Origin: Cryptomeria japonica | Lineage: Eukaryota > Streptophyta > Pinopsida > Cupressales > Cupressaceae | DNA length: 64,000 nucleotides | Direction: 5' to 3' | NCBI RefSeq assembly: GCF_030272615.1 | Contig: NC_081412.1 | Span: 669,630,852-669,694,851 of the forward strand | Shown here: one piece after another, positions 56,447 through 64,000 of the stretch | How the letters are laid out: every line of letters starts with the position of its first letter | Numbering within the stretch: position 1 is the first letter of the stretch | The notes under the pieces: model-generated | The model's database searches: none | Told to the model about the DNA's origin: nothing | Seen by the model: the letters and a program-made list of their open reading frames with translations, nothing else | Made by a program: the position numbers and the translations under genes

Positions 56447-57567
56447 TGTTGGTATTATGGATGTCTTTGTCATGTGTTGCATTGGTTTTGTCATTGATGT
56501 CAACACTTATCTTTTTGGAGGTCTAGATTATTGATTTGGCACTCTAGTTATATTGGTTTGTTGTTGATCCAGAAAATTATGGTCTCGGTATGGATATTTG
56601 CTTATGCATAGTCACCGATATATGTTTCATCGATAGCTTATATGTTTCACTGGCAGCTCAGGAAGTTGATGATGACTTGTTATCATCTAGAGATCATTTT
56701 GTTATGTCAGAGACATGGATTAGATGTCTACATTTGGTGTGTTTCTTATTGGTCTGATTGGGTTCACATATTTGCCTTTACCAGTAGATAGGTCTAGGTT
56801 ATGGACCGATACAAGATATAATGTTCCAAATCAGCACAACACGTTTTGGAAATGGTTTATTGATTGGATAATGTGTAAATGTGTCAAGGCCGATATATTG
56901 TATTGCATCAAGACTTATTTTGTAAATATAATATCTTTAGGGAGCTGACCTAATCATGAGGTCTTAGGTTTTGTATAAATAATTGTAAGACATGTGAGTG
57001 TATGTATGAGTGTGTGTGAATATTGAAGATCATTGTGAAGAGTGAAAAATAAGTAGATCCTTGTGAGAATCACACAACTATTATTTGAAGGTTGAAGGAA
57101 AGGTTATGAAGATGTTTGGGACTCATGGTCAGAGCTTAAACTGGTACTGAATCCAGCATTGTAGATGCTATACTAAAGCAGTACATTGTTATTGGATTTA
57201 ATCATCCAATTGTAGTCAGTGTGACTCCTATTTTGTGATTGAGCAGTGAGCTCTAGGTGGTTGGCCTTTCTGCATGTGCATACCCCATTATTGTATTCAC
57301 TTACTATCTGCAGTAGTATCATCTGATTGTGGGTAAGGTTTCCCACCGTGGTTTTTCCCCTTATAGGGTTTCCACATCAAAATCTATGTCTCATGTGTTG
57401 TGGATGTGTTTTTCTTTCTGTTTCATGAATTAAGTTGTACCGGTATTGCTATAACTATTAATCTATTTTACGGAGACTGAGTTTTAAGTTGAAATAATTG
57501 GTTTTGGGTTATAATTTACTGACAACTGATTCACCCCCCTCTCAGTTGTGCTTCCTAGTTCCTAACA
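56447..57567 (+). repeat. T6 3' LTR (1121 bp)
   Basis: Begins TGTTGGTATTATGGATG and ends TTCCTAACA. The TATA box TATAAATAATT is at about 56976-56986. It is flanked by GAAGA at 57568-57572. Confidence 0.92.
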
Positions 57568-57572
57568 GAAGA

Positions 57573-58015
57573 CACTATTAAAGCAAATGAGGATAAAATT
57601 TAGAAAATGTACTTTGATGGTGCGTGCAGTAAAGATGGAAATGGAGCTGGTGTGGTTTTTATTTCTCCTAATGGGAAATCATTCAAATATTCCTTCTTAT
57701 TAGCCTTTGAATGTACAAACAATGTTGCTAAGTATGAGGCACTCTTGTTAGGTCTTAGAATAGGACATAAACATGGTATCAAACTACTAACAGTTTATGG
57801 TGATTCAAAGTTAGTTGTATCTCAAGTAAGGGAAAAGTTTGCTACTAAAAATGTAAGGCTTCGAAGTTACATAAATGAGGTATGGGACTCTATTGAAATT
57901 TTTTTATGCCTTTTCTATAACATGGACTAAAAGATCTAACAATATTTCAGCAGATTTTATGGCTAACCTAGCAGTTAAACATAATGATATTCCTTTTGAT
58001 GACATTACCCAAGTT
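57573..58015 (+). pseudogene. T3 archaeal-type RNase H, placed before RT
   Basis: The T3 frame resumes in phase after T6. It reads KMYFDGACSKDGNGAGVVFI after a TAG, then NNVAKYEALLLGLRIG, VYGDSKLVVSQVR and, after a frame change near 57895, RSNNISADFMANLAV. The four catalytic residues D, E, D, D are present. In T5 and in Tat elements as usually described this domain follows RT; here it lies between protease and RT. Because the joins at both T6 ends are exact, the order is not made by the insertions. Confidence 0.85.
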
Positions 58016-59980
58016 TAAATAAAAACTAGATCTGCAGTGCCTAATAACATAAAGAACTGGCAGATATTTGATGATGATAGGGATCTTCTAAAGTTCTTAT
58101 TTTATGAAGATTAGTATAAGGGCCAACATATGAATTTGAATGCATATGTGGAAGAGGAGAATGGTAAGGAGTCTCTGTTTGGAAAACACATTCTACAGAT
58201 TAAAACAAATAAGATTCCAAAAGGGTTGGTGGAACTAGAGAGGATGTTTGACAATAAGGATATGGAAAATTTTAAGCCCAACATTGGAAGTTGTGAAGAA
58301 GTGGAGAAAATAAACTTGGGAATTGAAAATAATCCTAGAGAGGTCTACATTGGGAAGAAGATTACACCAAAAATCAGAATTGAATTGATCAATCCATTAA
58401 GAAAATACAAACATGTTTTCGCTTGGTCATATGATGACCTTAAGGCATACAGAGAGGATTTGTTCCAACATGAAATCCCACTAAAGCCAGATGCAAAACC
58501 ATTTAGGAAAAAGAAAAGGCCTAAAAATATTACATTGGCTCCCAAAATGAAAGAAGAGTTGATGAAGATGAGGAATGCAAGGATTATAGAGCCTATAAGG
58601 AACTCCATATGGGTATCAAACTTGGTGCATGTTAGGAAGAAGAACGGTGATATCAGATTGTGTGTAGACTTTGGAAACTTAAATATATCATCTTTAATAG
58701 ATAATTATGCTCTGCCTAACATGGAAGCTTTTCTACTAAAAGTAACATGGAATGAGGTACTCTCTATGATGGATGCATTCTCTAGTTACAATCAAGTGAA
58801 GGTCAAGGAATCAAAAAAATAAAAAACAACTTTCACTACACCATGGGGCACATATGTGTATGGTAGGATGTCGTTTGGACTTACCAATGCGGTAGCTACT
58901 TTTCAAAGGGCCATGGATGTATCCTTTGAAGGCCTCATTGATTACATTCTAGCTGTATACCAAGATGATATGACAACATACTCCAAGAAAGAAGAAGACC
59001 ACTGTAATGATCTAGAAAAGATTTTCATTAGAGTACTAGAATATGGTATTTCTCTAAATCCAAAAAAGTGTCACTTCAGAGTCACTAAAGGTAAATTGCT
59101 GGGTCATATTGTATCTAAAGATGGAGTAAGGATTGATCCTAAGAGAATTGCAACCATTGATAAATTTTTGATTCCTAAAATAGTCAAAGTCATTCAGTTA
59201 TTATTTGGACAAATAAAATTTGTGAGAAGGTTGGTGTCAAATTTTTCTAAAATTGTAAAACCTATTGCAAATTTGGTGAAAAAGGGTGCAAAGATAAAAT
59301 GGACTAATGAAGAAATTGAGGCTTTTGTGAACATTAAGAGGGCCATCAAGGAAGCACCTGTACTTAAATCTCCTGATTTCTCTATACCCTTTCAAGTATT
59401 TTCTTTTGCTTCATTTCATACTATTGTTGCGGTTATGTTACAAAAGAATAATGAAGGTCATGAACAACTAGTGGCATTTTTTAGCAAAAAACTACAAGCT
59501 TCTGAGTTAAATTATGATATAAATGAGAAGAAAGCATATTCCCTAGTAAAGGCTATTAAATATTTTAGACCATATTTAGTGGGTGCTAATGTCATTGCCT
59601 ATGTTCCTAATGCAACAGTCAAGGATATTTTCAGGCAGACTGAAACTACTGGGAGAATATGCAGCTGAATCAATCAAATCTAGGAGTTCAACATTGACAT
59701 CCAGATTTCTAAATTGGCAAGAGGTCAAGGTTTGGCTAAAATAATGACTGAATCAAATTTGGAAGAAGCACAGATAAATTAGGTAGTGTTGGAGGAGGCC
59801 CAAATAAGCATTGAAAGGTGTCCTTGGTATAAGAATATTATCTATTATTTAAAACACATGAAGTGTCCAAAGGATTTAAATGATAGTCAAAAAAGAACAC
59901 TTAAGCTTCAAGCATCTAGGTATGTATTTCTTAAGGGTGATTTATATTGAAAAAATAGGGATGGTATCCTTTTATTTTGT
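58016..59980 (+). pseudogene. pol: T3 reverse transcriptase and RNase H
   Basis: The N-terminal part reads KYKHVFAWSYDDLKAYREDL and RIIEPIRNSIWVSNLVHVRK, then DIRLCVDFGNLNISSLIDNY and MMDAFSSYNQVKV. After TAA 58820 it goes on with TTFTTPWGTYVYGRMSFGL, FQRAMDVSFEGL and the catalytic region VYQDDMTTYSK (YxDD kept). GISLNPKKCHFRV and LGHIVSKDGVRIDPKRI follow. The gypsy RNase H reads FASFHTIVAVMLQKNNEGHE and ELNYDINEKKAYSLVKAI and fades after a stop at 59666. A connector leads to the integrase at about 59981. Decay is moderate. Confidence 0.88.
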
Positions 59981-61077
59981 TTGGATATTCATCAAGAACA
60001 ATTTGTTTTAAAGGAATTGCATGAAGGTGTATGTGGGGGTCATTTTTCAGCAAAGACTACTACCCATAAAATACTTAATGCCAGTTACTATTGGCCACAT
60101 GTCTTTAAGGATTGTCATACTTATATTAGAAAATGTGAGGCTTGCCAAAAAAATTCAAGAAATATTAAATATAATGGAGCTCTTCCACTTAGACCTATGC
60201 AGACTGAAGAACCTTTTCATATGTGGGGTATTGATTTCATAGGTGAAATTGCAAATAAATATAGTGGAGGGTACAAATGGATTTTTGTAGCCATTGACTA
60301 CTTTACCAAATGGGTAGAGGCAATTCCTACAAGGTAGGCTACAAGTAAGGTAGTGGCAAAGTTTCTTTTGGAGACTATTTTGACAAGATTTGGGGTACCC
60401 CACAAGATTATTGAAGATAATGGGATGGTTTTTAGATCCCAAGAATTTGCTGACTTTTGTGAAAGCTATGAAATCACTCTGTCATATTCATCGCCTTATC
60501 ATCCCCAAGGGAATGGGCAAGGAGAAACGAGTAACACAAATTTGTTGATCATTAAAAGGATGTTAGGTGACAACAAAAGGGTATAGGACTCAAAGTTGAA
60601 TTTGTAGTATGGGAAGATAGGGTAACAATCAAGAAGTCCACAAGGTTTTCTCCTTATCAGCTTGTTTATGGAAAAGAAGCAAGGTTGCCTCTGAACAACC
60701 TACTCCTAGTGTATAAATTTGTTTCAGAGAGATATCTAGAAGAAGTTAATTAAATAGAAAATAGGTTGGTCTAGTTGGTTGAATTGGATGAGTACAATAG
60801 AGAGGCTCAAGAACAAAATATACAAAGGCAAAAAATGGTAAAGGCATTGCATGATAAGAAAGCTTGTGACAAAACTTTTAAAAAATGAGAGTGGGTGCTC
60901 AAGTGGAATGCAAAGGACTGGGACAAGGGAAAGCATGAAAAGATTGAAGCACTTTGGTTAGGACCATACATCATCATGGATAAAGGAGGAGAAAATTCAT
61001 ACTTTTTGTAAAACACTGATGGTGAAATTCAAGAGTTTCCAGTCCATGCATAGTATCTCAAGCATTTCTTCTCTTAA
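59981..61077 (+). pseudogene. pol: T3 integrase
   Basis: The zinc part is complete: KELHEGVCGGHFSAKTTTH and YIRKCEACQKNS give the H-H-C-C pattern. The core shows MWGIDFIGEIANKYSGGYKW, YFTKWVEAIPTR, EDNGMVFRSQEFADFC (Glu where Thr is usual) and HPQGNGQGETSN. Stops and frame changes begin at about 60335 and become dense after 60586. The C-terminal part can be followed in pieces (SPYQLVYGKEARLPL, then WLGPYIIMDKGG) to TAA 61075-61077. No chromodomain is seen. Confidence 0.87.
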
Positions 61078-63090
61078 GGAGCAGGGAGTATCTTTGTACT
61101 TTAGTAGTCTAGCCTTTATTTTCTATTTTTGTTCATTTGTTTTTGTTGGTCTGCTTTCTAGAGATAGCTGAGATCTTGCTATGTTCCTAAAAGGAACATA
61201 CATCTCGAGAAAGAGCCACTATTAGCACATATTTCTGTAAAATATTTTTATGCTATTTAATGATGCATTCTATGTATATTTCTATCATAAGAGCATTTAC
61301 TGTTGGGTTGTATGTGTAGGAGATATGTTACAGCATCAGAAAAATCCAACTATGACCTATTTTCTAAATGGACAAGTATCACTTAGGCATGTTAAGGGTT
61401 GGCACTGAGAGGGGAATACATGAAGAGTTTTCATTATGATAGCATTGGGATCCTTATACAAGCATTTTTGCACATGATAGATATTGGGCCTATGTGATGG
61501 AATCTGACATTTTATTAGCACATATGAAGTCTCCATGGAAGATTGGAAGCATCAAAATTCATGAAGAGGAGCTTAATTTGCATCATTTTCAAATTTGAGT
61601 TATCAACATAAGTTACCCCGACAAGACTGCCTAGTCAAAACAATGGAAGGATCTATCGACATAACCTAGACCAACCACTCTGAAGGAGAGCTAAAAAGAA
61701 GTTCATAATGGAAGGTGACTCAGTGTGCTAATCTGAGGAGATGAATTTATCAGAATGACTTTCACTAAGGAGCAATCACAAAGAAGGGTTCATCAGCATA
61801 ACATTCACTATTAGAGGGATGAGACAAGTGTTATGTTGATAGCTGATGAGGCTATCGATATAAATTACACTGATGAAGGAGAATGTGGAGTGGATACTTT
61901 TAAGTCATCAAGATATCAAAAAAGTGTAAAACATAGCTACCTCGATACTCGATAGAATGGATATCATGGCAAATGGAAATGAGGTTCCATCGGGTAGCCT
62001 ACACCGAAAGAAGGGACTAGGAAAGTAACAAGGTGAAGTCATTAGGATAGCATTCGCTAATTAGAAAAATAATTTTTTTCCTATGTCGATACCCGATGAG
62101 GAAGTTGAGGTAGTTACTATGAAGGAGACCTCATTGGGGGAACATAGGCCGATATGCCATAATAACATAAAGATAGACAAGTTGGAGCCTGATCTCGTCG
62201 GATCAACGAACAAACCTAAGATAGGTTGTCATGACACCTGATAAGATTTACAACATGATTAACAAGAAGGAGGATTCATCAAGATAGGTTAGGTTCAACA
62301 GAATGAAAGAAAAATGGCTACATCAAAGTCTGATGGATTGATTGAGGAAACCTATGCCGATCAGAAAGATAGAAAGCCACATCATCATTGCATGTACAAA
62401 TTAGAAAAGTGAACAATACAGGTGGTGCTAAATGATTGAATCATTGGGAGGAGATATGTCAATTACCCTTTGTAAAGTATGATTCTAAACATATTGGGTT
62501 GGAAATGTGCCTCTAATTCACTTGACATGTTTGGGATGATTGGGCTAGCCTACACCGATGGAACAGCAGAGTGGAAGACTGCATCAAAGTTGTGTTGATG
62601 ATCCAATGGAGCTATCTTAAGTGGTCTGGGTTTTCATCAGCTATTGGGGGTTTTAGACTAGAGTTAAGGTGATACCCGATGAAGTCTCCTTCGGTGATCG
62701 GGTTGATATCGGCTATCGGGTTAATATGCTGAAGGCTACATCAAAGTCCTAATGAGTCTGCCCCATTCTATCTCGAGGTGCTTTGCTTATCGGGATAGCA
62801 ATTTTGGGCATGAGCTGATGATCTGATGAGGCCACCTTAGGTTATTGGGGTCATCATAGTGTTGATTCTGATGGGCTGATAAGGTCACCTACTAGTTATT
62901 AGAGATCAAGGTAATAGTTCATCTATCTTGTCGATGACCCGATGGAGTCGCCTTACATGATCGAGTATCATCAGGCAATCAACTCTATCATTTGAAGGCT
63001 ATACTGATGGCCGACGGAGCGAAGACCGACATTAGTGTGAGAATGAACTAAGATCTAAAAAGGTGACCACTCATACACTAAGGATGAGAC
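61078..63090 (+). repeat. T3 3' region with a degenerate dispersed repeat
   Basis: No gene is supported here. From about 61600 to 63030 a motif of the type ACCCGATGGAGTCGCCTTA recurs in many decayed forms (CCCGATGAGGAAG, CCCGATGAAGTCTCC, CTGATGAGGCCACCTTA, CTGATAAGGTCACC), together with GGGTTGATATCGGC-like words. Spacing is irregular, roughly 60-130 bp. It probably lies in the 3' untranslated region or LTR of T3. No LTR edge could be fixed before T8. Confidence 0.5.
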
Positions 63091-63609
63091 TGTCGGTGTA
63101 TATGAATACAAACTAACCTGACTCCCTGCTGCATGTGGGATAATTGGTTTTCCTTGAATGTAGATCGATGCAAGTAGACGGTTAGACTTCAAGTCATTGT
63201 TGCAGTTGCTTAGATGAACGGTCAACCAGTTTGGTATTAGAAGCCAAATTTGAACCGAATGTAATGGAGAGAGTTATGATAGCTATTGAGCGGTCTGTAA
63301 TTGTTTTTATGATCTAAGTGTTGTAGTTTTTATCTAGAACAATTGTTCGACAGAGTGAAGGAAGTCTGCAGATTGGACTTTATTGTATTTGACATACTGA
63401 TAATAAAGTCATTTTCTATTGGTGGTGGGTTTTTTCTCCCGAAAGGGTTTTACCATGTTAACTTAGTGTGTTCTATCTCTTTGTTGTTTAATTGTGTATG
63501 CTCATGCTTGTGCCATATTTTGGAAAAGTTGTAAATTTGTAGACACTAGTTTGTTTTCCCTTGCAAATTGACATTAGGGAAGCAAATTTCTGCACTTGGT
63601 TTCCTTACA
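63091..63609 (+). repeat. T8 5' LTR (about 519 bp), start uncertain
   Basis: Its right end TTCCTTACA lies two bases before a copia primer site. The left end is called at TGTCGGTGTATATG from TG...CA convention. Inside, TTTTTTCTCCCGAAAGGGTT at about 63429-63450 is typical of copia LTRs. The partner LTR is outside the window. Confidence 0.55.
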
Positions 63610-63611
63610 AG

Positions 63612-63628
63612 TGGCATTAGAGCTTGGC
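63612..63628 (+). promoter_or_regulatory. T8 primer binding site, initiator-Met type
   Basis: TGGCATTAGAGCTTGG follows the LTR and resembles TGGTATCAGAGC with two changes. Confidence 0.65.
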
Positions 63629-63727
63629 CTGTTTCATTATCCTTGTTGGGTAGGGTTTCTTTTTTGTGTCAATTCTGTTTCAGTGGGAGTCTTGCAGAGT
63701 GTCTACTTATTTATTTTATAGGTTAAG

Positions 63728-64000
63728 ATGATGAGCACCTCAAGGCGCAAAGACATGGAGAAATTTAATGGTTCCAGTTTTGAACTATGGAAACTCAAGA
63801 TGGAAGACTTTCTGGTTGACCAAGATCTTTGGATTACTATGACTACAACTGCTATGCCTACAGGCATGAAGAAAGAAGATTGGGACTTAGCAGACTAGAA
63901 GGAAAGAGGTCTAATTAGGCTATGTCTTGCTGATTCTATTCTATTAAACGTCCATGAGGAGAAGACTGCACATCTTCTCTAGACTAAGTTGGGGGATATT
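63728..64000 (+). pseudogene. gag: T8 gag N-terminus (runs off the window)
   Basis: A copia Gag starts at ATG 63728 (MMSTSRRKDMEKFNGSSF), about 100 bp after the primer site. ELWKLKMEDFLVDQDLWITM and LIRLCLADSILLNVHEEKT are characteristic of one large group of plant copia Gag proteins. Two TAG stops (about 63896 and 63980) stand where Trp is expected in the family (LAD-W-KERG and LL-W-TKLGD), so each is one G-to-A change. The rest lies beyond 64000. Confidence 0.8.

Larger units (their letters stand above)
41713..57567 (+). mobile_element. T6: copia element inserted in T3, interrupted by T7
   Basis: LTRs at 41713-42831 and 56447-57567 are flanked by GAAGA on both sides. The interior has an initiator-Met-like primer site, gag, protease and integrase up to 45651, then T7, then RT and RNase H from 55290 and a polypurine tract. 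Without T7 the element is about 6.2 kb. It is decayed by stops and frameshifts, and the C-terminal half of RT, including the catalytic YVDD, is deleted. Confidence 0.92.

Overview
This window is plant nuclear DNA made almost entirely of LTR retrotransposons inserted into one another. Plant origin is supported by copia-type polyproteins with initiator-Met-like primer sites, gypsy polyproteins of the Tat type with two RNase H domains, and plant mobile domain (PMD) coding sequence. The deep nesting and slow decay suggest a large-genome plant, perhaps a gymnosperm, but no host gene is present to prove it. I see no convincing host gene, tRNA or rRNA gene.

Layout (T1 to T8 are my names). 1-3555: T1, a copia-type element with gag and protease only, ending in a 3' LTR. 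3556-13255: T2, old Tat-like gypsy remains (an antisense PMD pseudogene, an RNase H scrap, a probable LTR, a leader, gag and protease). 13285-63090: T3, an older gypsy element on the plus strand, split into three parts by two large insertions. Its gag is at 13285-14845, its protease at 41214-41712, and RNase H, RT and integrase at 57573-61077, followed by a repeat-rich 3' region. The first insertion is T4 (14846-41208), a minus-strand copia element. T4 is itself split by T5 (20786-39564), an 18.8 kb minus-strand Tat-like gypsy element. The second insertion is T6 (41713-57567), a plus-strand copia element split by T7 (45652-55289), a gypsy derivative lacking gag and RT. A further copia element, T8, begins at about 63091. 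T4, T5, T6 and T7 each have paired LTRs and a perfect 5-bp target-site duplication (GGATG, CAATA, GAAGA, GAACT). Reading frames of T3, T4 and T6 resume across the insertions.

T5 is the most interesting part. It reads gag, protease, G-patch, RT, RNase H, a second (archaeal-type) RNase H and integrase in one frame on the minus strand. Between pol and the 3' LTR it carries a PMD gene on the opposite strand, with its own TATA-like box. A dispersed short repeat (TAGCGCTATTG) lies in sense orientation in the leader of each transcription unit, so the two arrays mirror each other. Its primer binding site matches my recollection of the tRNA-Trp 3' half over about 39 nt. T2, T5 and T7 share a conserved leader block although each has its own repeat motif. 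In T4 and T5 the genes are broken almost only by stops that look like C-to-T or G-to-A changes, with no frameshift in gag-pol.

Most coding entries below are pseudogenes. Divergence counts are by eye, and family assignments rest on motifs read directly from translated sequence.
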